A stretch of 64,000 nt of DNA from Pegea sp. RAD2-039 (GCA_034620365.1 JAQGEQ010000186.1:1488001-1552000), one strand, 5' to 3'; positions 10,611 through 29,767 are shown, numbered from the stretch's first letter. A program made the numbers and translations. The notes: a model not told the origin generated them from the sequence alone.

Positions 10611-13600
10611 TTGTGTTTGATTTTTTTCAATTTGTATGTTAGAATCAAAAACTTGAAAAGTGTTTTTTTTCCAAAATCATTGACTTAATATCTAATTTCA
10701 GTTTTTACTTTATAAAAGAGTGTCATTAACAAGTAATGATCTTTTAAAGTTTTCTTACTCACATAATAATACTCAAGTTAATAAATATTAAGATAAAAAT
10801 GTTCAGTTTTTTTTCAAACTTAGTATAAGATGAAATTCGTTTGAAGATTAAATATTTGAAAACAATTTATTTTAAAAATTTTAATTTTCACTAATTCTTT
10901 AAAAATTGATTTTAACTAGATTTATTTGGAGTTTAGTTTTATGCTTAAAGATGTAAAATTTGAAAAATATATTTTTTCTGCATTCTTAACGTCTACCTCT
11001 TCGAATATCTATAAACAATTTATAAAAAACTGTTAGACACTATAGCAACATTTTTGAATACATTTCAAGATTATTTCAACCTAAATTTTAGGATTAATTT
11101 ATTAGAATAAAAATTGATAAGCTGCTGGTGAGGTCAGTAAAAGGCCTTTTGGGAAAAAATAAGTTTCTTAAAAAGTTTTTAAGTGATTTTCAAATCTATG
11201 GTTTACAAAATTAATTTTAGTTAAAAGCTTTTAAAAAAGAATAAATTACAAAAGTTTTATTTGTTTTTAGACCTCATATAATATGTAATTCAAATATAAA
11301 TCATTAAACAAATAAATTCTGTTTGACAAGAAAAGTTTACAAAGAAGAATTTCAGAGTCCTTATTTAAAGATGTCACTTTTCCATAAATCAGCAAAATAT
11401 TAAAAGCTTTCAAATAAATTTCTTTTTATTCAAGAGTGAATAACCTATAATGTTTTCAATTCAAATGTATTAATCTCTCTAAACTGTTTGAGGTTGTGTA
11501 GCCTACAAATGTTGACGTCATACAAAAACTTCCTTTTAAAAGTTATAGCTTAATTTCATTTTTCTTCACTAACTTCTAAAGTTAAATAAATTGTTTTCCT
11601 GGATATCTACGTACTTAGTGGTGACGTCATCATTGACACTTTGCATAAAGTCAACATAAAGTTTTAAGTGAAAGAAAACTTTTGTTTATTCAAAGTTTGT
11701 TCAGAAAAATATTAAATTTTTAAATTATCAGTTTGTCGAAACTAATGTTTTTATTTTTTAGTTGGAATTTAATTGATTCTAAGTTTTCTATGTAGTCACG
11801 TGGTTAAAGGGTTGTTTTTGTTGTCTATCAGAATTTCTGGTTTATAAAAAAAATAATCGATAATAAATAAATAAAAAAGTTGTTAAATCGATTTTAAAGC
11901 ATTTTTGATATTTTTTTCTGTTTTTTGAGTCATTTTTTGGGAAATTTTCTTTAAAATTAATTTTGGAAAATTTCAATTTGAAAATTTTTGAAAGTTTTCA
12001 CTAAAAGTTTAAAAAGTAAAAATTAAAAAAGAAAGTAAAAACATAAAACTGTTTTCAAATTTTGTAAAATCAGCTTTTACAAATTGATATAACTCAAAAC
12101 AAAAACAAAAAATATGTAAATCTTTTTATCTGACAAATCGTCTTTTTAAATGATTGATTCAAATTTCAATGGTTTTCAAAACTTGAATATAATATTCGAT
12201 ATTTCTGAAGTATCCTTGAAACTATTAAAATATTGAAAATTACATCAATCATTTTCAAATTTTAATGTCAAAAATACAAAAGAAATTTTTAGGCATTTGA
12301 CATATTTGTTTTGCTGAAAATTAAACTTTTAAAACAACTCACTTCATTTCAAAGTTGTTATTCTCATTTGTTTATTTAGTTTGATTTGTAAATTGTCGAT
12401 TATCTAACCTCATATATCAAATTTAAAAAAGAAGAAACTTAATACTTTTATTTAATCGATTTTTTGTGCAAAATGTTTTGTTTTTGTTCAAATGTTTTTG
12501 TTTCATTAAATTTGGCAAAAACCTCATTTTTGAAGCCAAAATAGTTTCTTTGAATTTGAATCAGTAATTTTTTTTATTTAAAAGAATTAATTTTAAAAAT
12601 TGATGTAAAAAAGTTTGTTCAAAATATTTGAAATATTTAAATTTCAATTTCATCAAATTTGATTGAATTATTTGAAGCATAAACTTTTTTATTCTCTAAA
12701 AAGCTTTGTTAGTTCTTTTGGATTTCACTGTGTTCTGATTTGTTTCTAACAACATCTTTTAAGCACAACTCTGTCGAAGCAGACCATTATTATTATTAAA
12801 CTTTTTTATTCAAGTCTAACAAGGCAGAAACATTTTAAACTTAATTTTGAACTAGTTCAGAAAACCTTTTTTTTAGAGCTTTTTGAAACTAAATAAATAG
12901 AAATCTAAACGTGAGCCTTTCAGAGAACTGATTTAATTTCAGAAATCTTTACATTCGAAAATTAATATCGAATTTATATCAATAAAAGAATTTGAATATT
13001 TTCTACAATTCATTTATTTGCTTTTTGCTTTTTTTCTCAACTTATATTCTCAAATTTTTTTTTCATATTAAACCTTCAGTTGCAAGAATTTGTACAAGGA
13101 ATTTTCATTAATATAAATTCTGAGTGAAACTTAAAGAAAGTTTTTATAAATGTTTAATTGCATTATCGATTTTGAAGTTACTTAAAGGACGAAATTAAAT
13201 TTCGAATTTACAGATTTATGCAAATTTATAAACTAATTACTTTTATAACTTTTTGAAGAGTTTCCTTACTTCAACAAGTTCAGTTTTGAGCTGTCTGAAC
13301 AAAACAAACTTGTTTTTTGAGTCTTTTGTAGATTTAAGACGTTTATCAAAACTACTTTATATCATTTATAAAATATGTAAAAACATTTTAAGTACTTTTT
13401 GCAAATCGTTTTTAGATAATTTTCTTCATTTTTTTTTCAAGTCAGTTGTAACTTCAAAAGATTTGGAATTTTGTTTAATTATTTAAATAAGAATCATCAT
13501 TTAACCTTTTTTTTTGATAAATAGGATTTAGATTGTTGTTTTAGGACAGAGAATATTCTTATAAAAGTTTTTTTTATTACAACTTTTAGAAGTTTTTTAC

Positions 13601-13956
13601 TGTTTCAAGAAATATTATTTTGAAATTTATTTGGAAAGTTTTTAAATTAAAGAAGTTTTTTTATCATTTGAAACAAAATAAATGAAAAAAGAAATTTTAT
13701 TGTTTTTCTACAAAACTATTCAACTTAATCTAATCAATTTTTTTGAATTTAAAAAGGTCTTTTTAAATTGAAATTTTTCCTTTAAATAAAAATTTGAATT
13801 TTTCAGTGGAAAAGATCAAAAATTTTGAAAATCAGAGTTTTTAATCCTGAAATTTTGTTGTAGAATTAAATGTTTTTTTCAGTCTTTTAAATTATCAAAT
13901 CTGAAATATTTAAAATCATTAAAAAATAAGAAGAACTTTCAGCAAATATTAAAAAA
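10611..13956. other. AT-rich intergenic DNA upstream of the receptor gene
   Basis: No gene is supported. Two CRE palindromes (TGACGTCA) lie at 11513-11520 and 11622-11629, and TCACGTGG at about 11796. An acceptor CTTTCAG ends at 13941, 15 bases before the receptor ATG, so the receptor 5' leader is probably spliced from somewhere in this interval. Confidence 0.35.
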
Positions 13957-16520
13957 ATGAATTTTTGGAGTAAATTTCAAGTTTTACTTCTTATTTTATT
14001 TCATTCAACATTTAGTCTTCCAACAATGACTCCACATCTTACAAACGCCCTGAATGACCCCTTAATTACTTTCAGTCTTCCAATAATGTCTCAAAACCTC
14101 ACAACAAACGCCCTAAATGGTCCAAATCCTATTTCAAATACTACAACTAATCTCTCCATCGTCGCCAAGACTCTTCTTTCCATTTCACTCACTCTTTTAA
14201 GTCTCATCACTTTGACTGGTAATATTCTCGTCATCATTTCCGTCATAATCTTCCGCAAACTCCACACGATCCCCAACATGTTTGTGATGAGTCTCGCGAC
14301 CGCGGACTTCCTTATGGGTCTTCTAGTGGTTCCTCTAGGCTCCCATCTCCTTGTAGCAGGTGAATGGAAACTAGGACAAGCTGCATGTACCATGTGGACC
14401 TGTGTTGATGTCCTAAGTGTCACCGCTAGTATCTGCACTTTATGTGTAATCGCAGTAGACCGCTATTACGCGATTACAATGCCTTTTAAGTACTCGCGGA
14501 ATATGACGCGTTCCCGAGCTCGTTACGTCATTGCAGCAATTTGGATCATTGCAATTGTGACGGCATTCTTCCCAATGTATCAGGGTCTTTGGAAGACAGA
14601 TCTTCCAGAAGATCAGATTTGCTTTGAGAATCCAAAATGCTGCGAATTTAGAGCGAACACTGGATACACGATCCTATCTTCTCTTATCTCCTTCTACTTT
14701 CCGCTTTTTATTATGATCTTCTCCTATTCAATCGTCTTTAAAAGTAAGTAAGAAAAAAAGCGTTTCTAAATTTTTTTTTTAAATTTTTTTATCTTTTCTA
14801 AAATAATTTTTCTGATTTTTGAATTATTTTTTCTTTAATTTTTGATAAATTTCAAGTTAATAAAATCTTTATTATTTTGTTTTTTATTGAAATTTAATGT
14901 TTCCAAGATTATTTTTCAGTTTTTTAGATTTCTTATATTAGTGTTTCTAATTAATTTCTATTATTTTGATTTAGTTTCTAATAAATTTTATAAAAAAAAT
15001 TTTCAAAGTTGTTATTTTAAATTAAATTATTTAGATTCAATTATTTTCTTTTATTTTTATTATTTTAGATATAATTTATTTCACCTAAAACTAATCTGTG
15101 TTTCTTTAAGATTCTTTTTCAAAATTTCATTGAAGGAAAACAAAAGATTTTGTAGAAAATTCAAACCAACAAATATTTTTTGTTTAAATCAATCTATTTT
15201 GTTGCTATTTAGAAATTTACAAATAATTTATTGAAAATTTGTCAGCTGCAATCAAACAACGAAGCAAAATACAAAATAGTGAAGGAATTTTCAGAAGAGC
15301 CTCAATGCCAGGGTCTAGAACCTTACTTTGGAGTAAACGTGAATATAGAGCTGTTTTTACCATGGGAATTATCATGGGAACATTTGTTATTTGCTGGTTG
15401 CCATTTTTTATTAGTAATATCGTACAGGTTTGTAGATGGTTTCCGATTGGTTTTAAATTAATATCTTAGAAAACAATCTAAGAACAGTTTTATTAAGTTT
15501 AAAGTTGATATTTAAAAGATTTCAAGCACTTTATACTTTACAAAGCAAACCACAACATTATTTCTTATTTACCAACGTGACAAACTTGGGTGTTCACTTG
15601 GACAGGTTTTATGTGACCGCTGTATACCTATGACTTGGTTTTCTGTTCTCAATTGGTTGGGTTACATCAACAGTTTCTTCAATCCTTTAATATATTGTCA
15701 CAGTAAAGAATTTCTTCAAGCTTTTAAACGAATTTTCAAATGTGGTATTTGTAGAGAAGGTAAATAATTATTCGATTTTATTAAATTTGTTTTTAAAATA
15801 TAATAAAGGAAAAAGTGTTTAATAAAAGAGGGTAGAAATGGGTTTAAAGTATTTTTACATTTGTAAGTTTAAAGAACAAAACTTTTCTTAAACTGAATTT
15901 TAAAATTAATCTTTCAATCTTTCATCAAAATATTCAAAAATATTTTCAAATATATTTTATGAATTAATTACCAGAAATTGTAGCTCATGTAATTGAGTCA
16001 ACATCAAATTTGTAAAGTTTCAAATATTTCTTTTTGTCTTCTTAAAAGAACTTTTTGTAAATATGAAATCTTTTTGTTTATAGAAAAATTTCTGAAGAAA
16101 AACAAATTTGTCAAATATAATGTTTAAATTAGAAACAATGTAGCAACATAATGACGTAATAAGAAGTTAAAAAAAAAGAATCATAACATTTTTGAATCTG
16201 ATTAACTCATATATACTAACAAGAAACATTTCAGGCAAGTTATTTTAAGATTGTAATTTTCAGGATACCAACAAACCAGCAGGGCATCTCTTTCTGTCAA
16301 TTACACTCCAAAGTCAAGCACAAGATCAAGTTTTCAGAATCAACATCGAATCAGCTTCTTTCAGACTACTGCTTCTTTCATAAACTCCAAAATCTCCACA
16401 AAATTGACAAAAAATTCTGAAAAAAATGGAAGTTTTATTGAAATGAACACCAGAAAAAAGTCCTACGGAAGATACTGTGGGGATGAAGATGAGATATTGA
16501 ACAATGAGGAGTCCCCATAA
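13957..16520 (+). CDS. beta-adrenergic-type class A GPCR, 4 exons, 459 residues
   Basis: Exons: 13957-14743, 15246-15427, 15606-15759, 16264-16520. It is a plasma membrane receptor expected to bind a biogenic amine and couple to a G protein. The N terminus ([15 protein letters not shown]...) looks like a cleavable signal peptide and is followed by an imperfect duplication (FSLPTM.../FSLPIM...) and N-glycosylation sites at N47, N61 and N65. Seven membrane segments are visible, with amine-anchoring D151 (3.32), DRY 168-170, CWLPFF 312-317 and NPLIY 349-353. S241, S242 and S245 in TM5 fit the catechol-binding serines, and N339 fits position 7.39. [20 protein letters not shown] and [20 protein letters not shown] are closest to beta-adrenergic receptors. 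The third inner loop is short. The Ser/Thr-rich tail begins after a KCGIC cluster that could be palmitoylated. The subtype (adrenergic, octopamine or other) cannot be fixed from sequence alone. Confidence 0.9.
14744..15245. other. receptor introns 1 and 3 (AT-rich)
   Basis: Intron 1 (14744-15245, GTAAGT...GTCAG) and intron 3 (15760-16263, GTAAAT...TTCAG) are each about 500 nt of T-rich DNA. Long open frames inside them have extreme Phe/Lys/Asn bias and show no similarity to any family. Intron 1 interrupts the third inner loop. Confidence 0.7.
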
Positions 16521-19500
16521 AGAAACACTTTTTGATTGCTGAAACTTAAATTTCCTGCAAAATTAGCATGACAATATCGTTGAAAATTTGTAACTTTTTT
16601 GCTTTGGAAACGCTGAAACTAAGAAATCCTTGTTCGGGTTTAAAGAAATCAAAGAAATTTTGAGAATTGACTTCTTAAAAATCATAAAAACATTTTTATG
16701 ATTTAATGCAACATTTTTATATTTTTTTAAAAAGAATTTTTGAAATAATTTCATCAAAATTTTATTCATTTGTTCAAATAGTTGGAAAACGTTTTCGTGA
16801 TAAATTTATTCATCAAATTAAAAAGAAGAAAACTAAAAGTTTTATGTGATGAAATTAAATAAATCTTTTACAAAAGAAAGCTCTTTTCTTTATTTTCAAA
16901 GTTTACTTTAAAGGCAAAGTTTTTGTGTTAAATCTTTTATTTAGTTTGAGATTACATCTGCTAGAAAAAGTTAATACGTTGAAACTAAAATGTAAAAAAT
17001 AAGTCTAAATAAAGCTTTTAAATTGTCAAAGTTATTTTTTTATTAAAACATCATTAGCAACTTTTACTTCAATCTTTGAAACATTTAAGAATCAAAATTA
17101 ATAATTTATTTTAAACCACTTGTTATTAAAAAGTTCACTAAAACTTAAAAAAAATCAGGTAAAGATTTGATGATATAATTATTGATTATCTTAAATAGTG
17201 AAATAAACAAATAACAATTATTTGCATTTAGATAATATAGAAGTAGTAGAAATATAGAAGTAATTTATAATAATGTTGCCGTAGTAGAAGTAATTTTCCT
17301 CTTTTTTTGTAAGCTTTTATTCTTTTACTTTCTATGTCGCCTTCTGGAAAGACACAAAAAATTTCAAATTATCAGTTTCCTGCTTTGAACAAAAATATCA
17401 AAAAAGACGAGAAATCGACTATAAAGATCACATCAGTTGTTGGATCCATAAAAACTTCTTAGCCATCAGGATCAACGCATAGAAACTCATCTCACAAACA
17501 AACTTTGTTCTGGCTCTTTAATCTGAAAAAATTTTTTAACGAGTAAAAAATCAAGTTTAAAACTTTACAACTTCTTAATAGAATTGTATCCATCAAAATA
17601 TTTTCTTTAACTTTATAAGTAAACATATTTTTAATTTAGATGCTTTGCAGCAAAGTGCTTATTGAAGGGTTAGACTTAAAGATTTTATATTTCAAAATTC
17701 TGTGACTCAAATAAATCCACAGCACATTGGGTGAGTCACTGAGTGAGAAGTACACCTGTGTCATATGATAGTGTTTTCTACAATGAGCTACAAATAAATC
17801 TAATTTTATTCATGCAATCAACTTTTAAAGTTTATAGTAACTACTTGTATTTGAGTTTATGATCAAATAGTTTGCTAATAAAATTTTTAGGTCTTAAATT
17901 CAATCATAACAAAATTTAAAGCTAAAAGCCAAAAATGCTGTACAGTTAGATAAAAAGCCAACAATTTTTCGTTTAAATTAAAAGTAGATAACTGCTTTTT
18001 AGAGTCACTGATTTGGTTTGAACTTTGTGGTCGAGAATTAGGTTTTATGACTTTTGTTCCATTCAACACAAATCAAATTTAATTAACTACATGTAACAAT
18101 TGATTTCAAGTAGCTTCAAATGGCTTCAACAATAAATGATTCATTTTTACAAATTTTGTTTGTCTTTACTTAATCAAACACAATAAAAATTAAAAGTATA
18201 ATTAAAAGAAATATTTAAGATTTATTATTTATCTTAAAACTTAGTTTTTGTTGTTTAGTTTTATAATGTAATTTTTTTTATTTTCTAGAACATTTGAGTA
18301 CAGAGTTTTAACGCTTGGGTACATTACAAACAAGGTAAAATATGTCTATTTAACTAACAATAATAACGTAATATTTGATTTTTATCATTTTAATAAAAAT
18401 TACATAAAAAATAAATTGGGCACCTTCTTATAATTAATTTTTTAGAGAGTTTTTAAAATATAAATTATTGAAAGGATTTACAGAATGGCATCTACGTTTG
18501 TCTTTTTTATTTTTCATGCTTGACTGAACACAATTTAAGCCTACAATGGTTCTTAACTACAATTTCGGTTGGTCCGTTATAGCTGAAGATTATTGCTTGA
18601 CGTCTTCTGTGAGACTTGTAAACGTTTTCTTTTCATTTCCTTTTGTATATGTTTTTAATTTATCTTTTTACAATTTTCCCCTTTTAATATTCGTTTTACT
18701 TATCTTAAGCGCTTATTTTATAAAAATTGGCAAAATTCAGAAATAGTTTTGCGGTTTGTAGCCATTTTGAAACAATTTAAACTTGTTTAATTAATGTTTA
18801 AGTTGCTTTACAATAGTTTGATTGATTTTTAGTTTTGTTTTTGAATTTTATTAAAATGCAATTAATTAAAACTTAAAATTTTGCTCTTTTAATTATTTGT
18901 TTAAATAGTTTTTAACCATATAAGCCATATTAAAAGTTATTTTATTTACTAATTAAAAAGAATTTCTGCTGATTATTATTTTTGTAACTTTTTTATTATG
19001 GAATTGATAAAGTTTGAATTTATAAATTTAATCTTCAATTTTATTAGAATAAATTTTTCAAGCATAAACAATTTGAAGTATAAATTGTTCATTTTTTTTG
19101 TGTAAATTGTCTTTCAAATGTTTTAATTTTATTGATAAAACTTGCTTAACTTTTTAAACTTGAATTAACAAATCAGTTACTAATTTATGAATTGAAATTG
19201 TTTTCCAATTATAGTCAGGTTTTATTATTTTATTATGATTTAAATTATTATTATCAATTTATTTCTTATAAGATTTTAAGTTTTATTTGATATTAAAATA
19301 TTATTAAAAAATTTCTAGAATTTTAACATCAAATTTTATGAAAAAGTTTTTTGATATAATTTTGTAGATGTTTAAACTTTTTAAGTTTAATAGTTTTATT
19401 TATATGTCTAGTTACTCTTAAAAACTTTATGTTAAAATTTTTGAAATATAAACTTTTTGAATAGAAAAGGTTTAAAGTTTTTTTCTTAAGTACCAAATTA

Positions 19501-19907
19501 TAATAATATTTATAAATCTTTTCTTATGTATTAGTAAAGATTAAAATCTTATGATTAATATCAGCTTAGATATACAATATAAAAGTTTTTTTTAAGTTTA
19601 GTCATCTATTGTTATAATATATAAGAAGTATAAATTATGATTATAAATATTTAATTTTTATGGTTTGTAGTCTTGCCTTAGGCTATAGATTTTAAATTTG
19701 ATAAATTTCTACAATAACTTTTGAGTTCAAACTTATAAAAAATGATCATTATTCATTATATTAAAAATGGATAATTACTTTTTAATGTAAATAAGTTTTT
19801 TTTGAAAAATAAAAAACAGATTGTGGTATTTTATGATTAATTTCATAAATATAAAAGTCATTCGATATCATATGATTAATGATATGATTTAATTTTTAGG
19901 TTTTATT
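16521..19907. other. AT-rich intergenic DNA between receptor and GSK3
   Basis: No gene, RNA gene or mobile element was recognised. A possible poly(A) signal for the receptor is AATAAATC at about 16858. Somewhat less AT-rich islands at 17330-17470 and 18540-18640 show no coding signal that could be supported. An acceptor-like ATTTTTAG at 19892-19899 precedes the GSK3 ATG. Confidence 0.35.
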
Positions 19908-24848
<4,941 letters not shown>

Positions 24849-25829
24849 CCCTGCTCTGATGTCAACAACCTCAAGTTTCAGGAGCTTCAATCGCCGCAAA
24901 ATCTCATCTGCATCAACTAATGCTGCTTCATCTATCCAACCTTAAAATAAGTTCCAACCTCAAACACTCTCCGGCGGTTCAACTGCTTTTAAATGTATAT
25001 CATCTACCAACAATCGTTGTAATCCAGGAGTTCGTCATTTTTGTGTCTCAGATAAAACTTATTCACGAATTTATCAGTTTTTGTTTTCTAATCTGGCAGA
25101 CTAACAAAATGTTGGTTCTATTCAAATCCTTTTCCTACCACATCGTAATTTTCGAAGCTTTTCTCAAATTTTTTTGTTCTTTTATCTTTCTATGTCAGGT
25201 GATACTAAACACTATCTGACAACATATCTGGGCGAATATTTTAATCTTTTATTTTCGGCTTTGTAAAGTTTTTCATCTAAGCTACGTTTTTGTGTTCTTC
25301 TAGCATGGAATAAATTCAAATGATTTTCATATAACTGCTAATCACAGGAATCTTGAAGTGAATCTTGTCACGTGACAAATCTCATTTTCAAAGTTGTTTT
25401 TTTAACTTTTTTTAAAATAATTTCAATTTTAGACCAAATGAAATAAGTTTTAACAAATTGTTAACATTAAAAATATTTAGAAATTGATTTTTAAGACTCA
25501 TAGTTATAGATCTAAAATTCAATTTGTTTAAACAATTATTTGATTAGTTTCAAAACCGAAAAATATTTTCATGAAAGTCTTAACTGAAGATCTTTCAAAA
25601 AAATTAGTTTTTCTCAGTTGTCAGAATCAATATTTTAATAGAATACGAATCTGTTAGTCTGGGTAGAGTCACAAATTTTGACTCGATTGTTATAATAGGT
25701 TTGTAAGATATAACAGAAGATTATCTTCTTTATGCTTCATTTAAAGGAGGTTATTGTGTAGTCTGAAAAAAGTCAATCTCTTAAATATTCTCGATGAAAA
25801 TTAGTAGATCTTGCCAAGGAATATCATTC
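24849..25829. other. GSK3 3' flank
   Basis: The region holds possible 3' UTR and alternative terminal exon sequence of GSK3 (24882-24950). A poly(A)-type AATAAATTC occurs at about 25309. An open stretch at 24920-25219 has no recognisable similarity and lies in probable UTR. Confidence 0.4.
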
Positions 25830-27090
25830 TAAGAATGTCATGGCGGTTGAACACAGAGATGTAATGTTTGTAGATGATTAATATACTTGCCAGATGTACG
25901 GCATAAAGGTTAGAGAATAACGCTTTGAGATTGAAAGCAGTCTCTCAACAAGACTTCAGAACCAATCTGTTGGTGGTGGTGGTAGATTAGTCGAAGTTGT
26001 AAATGAAACTAGAAGTAGTGGAAATGAAGGGGTTGCTTAAAGTTGAGAATCTCATGATTTTATGAAATGTCGAACTGGATCAAATATTTGTTTGAAATGT
26101 AAGAAAAGCGGCATAATTATCAGAAATCATCTTTAGAAAGGGTCTCTTAGGAATCAATCAGTAACCAGAGAAATTATACAAATGTAGTGGCTAGCCAAAC
26201 CCCTGAAGTGCTCAACTCTGCTCAACTTTCAAAAAAAAGTATTTATTGATTACAAATCATCAAAAAGCAGAAGAGTTGCTCAAAATTAGGAGATTCAGAG
26301 CTTGTATTGAATTTAACGTGAAAATTGATCAATTGTTCAGTGTTTGCAGCTTAGAAAACCTTACAGATTAACTTAAATTGGTGAAGAAACAGTATAAGAG
26401 TCTGAAGCTGCTTGTAGTGGAGGGTTTTGTGTTGAGGTGTTGCTGGGAAGGCCGAGGACAAACGCTTTTCAAACTCCAGACTTTTTTGGTGTACATTTAT
26501 TTAGTAAGAAAACTTTCTACCATCCGCAAACCAATGATCAACAAGGTCGTTATAACTGTGTGTTCTGGAAGGCAATAAAATGTGTATTAAAGTCAAGAAA
26601 GCTAAAAACTGAAGATTTGAAGAAGTTGCTACTAGAGGCATCCAGTTCTTTTCGGTATTTATTATAATATCAACGAATAAAACTCCTTACTTAGCTTCAG
26701 TTTAGCACGACTTCATATACGCCTGACGGAGTGGCTTTGCACCAGTGTTCTTACAAAATCTTGTTTGTAAAAGCTACAGTGATGGTAGTTTAAAGAGAGT
26801 TGAACTGCTGGAAACTAATCAAATGTACGCACGCGTTCGTTATCCAAATGAAACAAAATCATCAGTTTTGTTGAAGGGTACAAGATACCCAAATGCCATC
26901 GAGCAAAACGTTAACCTTCCTTTTGATAAAGAAGATAATCCCAAACCTATTTTATCTGGTAGGTCTGATCCTGATAATAATAAAACCATAAGCTTTGAAA
27001 CCAAAAGTTTTGACTTTGATCCAGAGAACAAGAAGAACAACAATACTGAGGTCCACCAGATCATCGAAAATGTGCCTCCAAAGCACTAGG
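25830..27090 (+). mobile_element. decayed Ty3/Gypsy-like LTR retrotransposon relic
   Basis: Two pieces of an LTR-type element are recognisable in order. Around 26090-26130 a nucleocapsid-like knuckle reads CLKCKKSGIIIRNH; it is degenerate, with the expected His and last Cys replaced. Around 26437-26670 a segment reads FYHPQTNDQQGRYNCVFWKA, the integrase signature YHPQTNGQxERFNRxxxxA with changes, followed by a basic KSRKLKTEDLKKLLLEA helix. A hydrophilic open stretch (26745-27089) continues as a probable integrase tail. Protease, reverse transcriptase and RNase H are missing, stops interrupt the frames, and no LTR was seen. It is an inactive remnant. Confidence 0.5.
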
Positions 27091-27249
27091 ATTAGTTGAT
27101 GTTCTTTTGTGTAATTGTAATGAAATTATAAGGAAGGGAAAAATGGTATACAAAATGTGTATAGTAGAACAGAAAATTATCCTACTGCATACGTAGATGT
27201 CATTTGTGGAAGACCTATGCAAGAACATATTATTAAAGAGTCTTTTGTA

Positions 27250-28240
27250 CATTATTAGTTCTATTTGAATAAGGTTTTCAGGTTGAAGGTTATATTTTAT
27301 TTGAATATTGCTTATAAGCTGCGATAAAATTATTTTTAGTAAGTGATTTGTATATTACTTGTGATCAATTGTTCTATCTGAATAAGAAATCGATTAATTA
27401 AGGAGTAATAATAATAGGATTAATATTCAAAGTATTTTGGTTGGTTACACTAAAAATCGTTCATGAATTTAAAAGCTAATGGTTAATCCAAATAAAATTG
27501 GCAAGGCCTTACCTTCCAGTTTACAGAAAAATTCTAACAAACCAACTTCATCAAAACAAGCTTGCATTGGCAATTGCCAATCCTGCAATAAAATTTGCTC
27601 CGGTGAAGATCAAGCAATAGAATGTAGCAAATGCCTCTTCTGGTTTCATATCACCTGTAGTATTTGAAAACAACCAGCTGAAGCAAATTGGGTTTAAATG
27701 GTTCTGCATTAAATGTAAAATCATTGACATAAAAACTACTTCCTCTAATTCAAACCTATTATCCGACATCAGTAAATCTATATCCGTTGAATTGGCCAAA
27801 TTTAAATCTGAAATTGGTAACGATGTTGCCAAAATCAACGAAAAGTTTCTAGTTTGTCTAAATCAATGGACCTCTACAAAGAAACTTGTCACATAGACCT
27901 CGATGGTCGGTGATTACGATTCCGACAAAAATGCTAGTATGGTACAGCTTCTTGTTAACAAGGTCACCGACACGCACAAAAAACCTACTTTGGACCGTGA
28001 AGACAGAGAAAGTAATGTCATCATCTTCAATGTCTGTGAGACTATTAAAGATGATGACATTAATTTTTTTAATCAAATGTGCTCTCAATGCCTTGATTTT
28101 GTGGACGTTCCAAAGGTATCAATGACCAGACTTGGAGTGAAAAACTCAGATAATCAAAGAACGTTGAAAGTGTCCTTCATGAAAGTAGTCGATAGCCATC
28201 AGTCGGTCAAATGGTTGAAGTGTTAATATTAAGGTTGTAG
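27250..28240 (+). mobile_element. truncated LINE copy (5' UTR and ORF1)
   Basis: The sequence aligns with the LINE at 39 kb from about 39065 onward: the same 5' leader (TCTATTTGAATAAG..., AAGCTG(C/T)GATAAA), then ORF1 starting near 27479 with the Cys-rich finger (GNCQSCNKICSGEDQAIECS) and the RRM-like segment (DREDRESNVIIFNV) near 27990-28050. Stops (after about 27665) and frameshifts break ORF1. Similarity ends near 28230, before ORF2. It is a dead copy. Confidence 0.8.
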
Positions 28241-29767
28241 AGAGGGTCTTTGTATGAAGAAAATATTTATATGTAACATATAAAGAAAGCTTCCCTAGTA
28301 AACAATCTTTGAATAGATTCACGTTGTTAGATAACCTTTTCAAAATGATAACTATATACGGAAGAGTTGAACTCTAATTTGGGACGGATATATGTGGTGA
28401 AACGTTTTTATTTTTTCCAAATATTTCTGATTTTAAATGATTTGAGAATTTTGTATAAAGCAAATGGACCAACTCTGCAGAAACAGTTTATGTGGTGAGC
28501 CCATTTTTAATCATAAAAAATGAAGATATTAGATAAAGCTTTTTAGATAAAGCCTTTGAACAAACAGAGATTTAAAAAACTTATTACTCTTTGGATACAA
28601 TTTAGATCAATAATTTTACAAACGATTTACAAATAAAATACTTTAGAAGTTTGCTTCATATTCAAAAAGGTTTTTTTACAAATCCTACAGTTGTAGCTTA
28701 TGATGATGTTAGAGAACTTACATCTTCCTCTATGTACTTTTTCTTCTTTTTGTTTTAACTTTTTCTGTAAGTCTTATAGGTTTGAACTTTGATGATAAAA
28801 TTTCATATTGTTTTGATCTTTCATATCAAGGAGTTATTGTGGTTGTAAATATTTATATATAATTGGAAACTTTTTATTTTCTAATTTATAACTTTCTATG
28901 TTAGAATAGAATGTTCATGTTATGTAAATTAAACTTGAATAATTAACTATAGATAATAATGTGATTATTAATTATAAATAAGAATACTTATTTGTAAACC
29001 ATTTAAGTATATTATGTAATTTATGCTAGTATTATTATATAATTTTATCTGATATTTATTTAATTGTAATAATAATTATCTAATTTCTTATAACAAATCA
29101 ACCAATTGTCAAAATTATTATTATGTTAAACTTTTTATTAAAATATTTTTATAAGTAGAACCATAGAGCTGTTATTATAACTTGTATTCAAAGTTGCTAT
29201 GCTTTTACTGTTTCAATTCGTTAAAAAGTTGTCATCACTTTCAACTAGATATTATTAAGTTAGAGTCATATTATTGAATTTAAAAAAAATAATAATTTAG
29301 TATTATACTTTTTCTTTAATGACCATTTAAATTTAAATCTTAATTCAAGTTTATTTTAACTGGCATTTAAAAATTAGTGATATTTTTAAAAGTTAAATAT
29401 TAAATTTTAGAAAAATTATATAATTCATTTATGAACAAAATTCATTAAACTTTTTAATTCGATTAAAATGGTAAATAGACCAAACAGTAAGACTCCAAGT
29501 TTAGTCTACCTACAGATTTAAAAAGTTAGTAGAGTTGTTGTTTTTTGAAGGAAAATAATTTTTGATTTAAATTTTATTTTAAGATGAAATCAAAGCTTAT
29601 TTACTGCAAAATGAGAAAAATATATTACTTTATTTATTATTTTCTTTTAAGATATTTAATTTAAATCATTTAACATGAACTTTTATGGTTTTAGTATGTT
29701 TTAAATTGATTTCAATATTAGTCAAATGTTCTATTTCCTAATGTTTTTTATACAAAATACTTTTTAG
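28241..29767. other. AT-rich spacer
   Basis: No coding or repeat signal could be supported; the sequence is very AT-rich with short homopolymer runs. Confidence 0.4.

Noticed and set aside
14842..15234. 130-codon open frame in receptor intron 1
   Set aside because: Extreme Phe/Lys/Asn/Ile bias, no similarity, and it sits between a GTAAGT donor and a GTCAG acceptor that join receptor exons in frame.
24920..25219. 99-codon open frame after GSK3
   Set aside because: No similarity, AT-driven composition, lies in probable 3' UTR.
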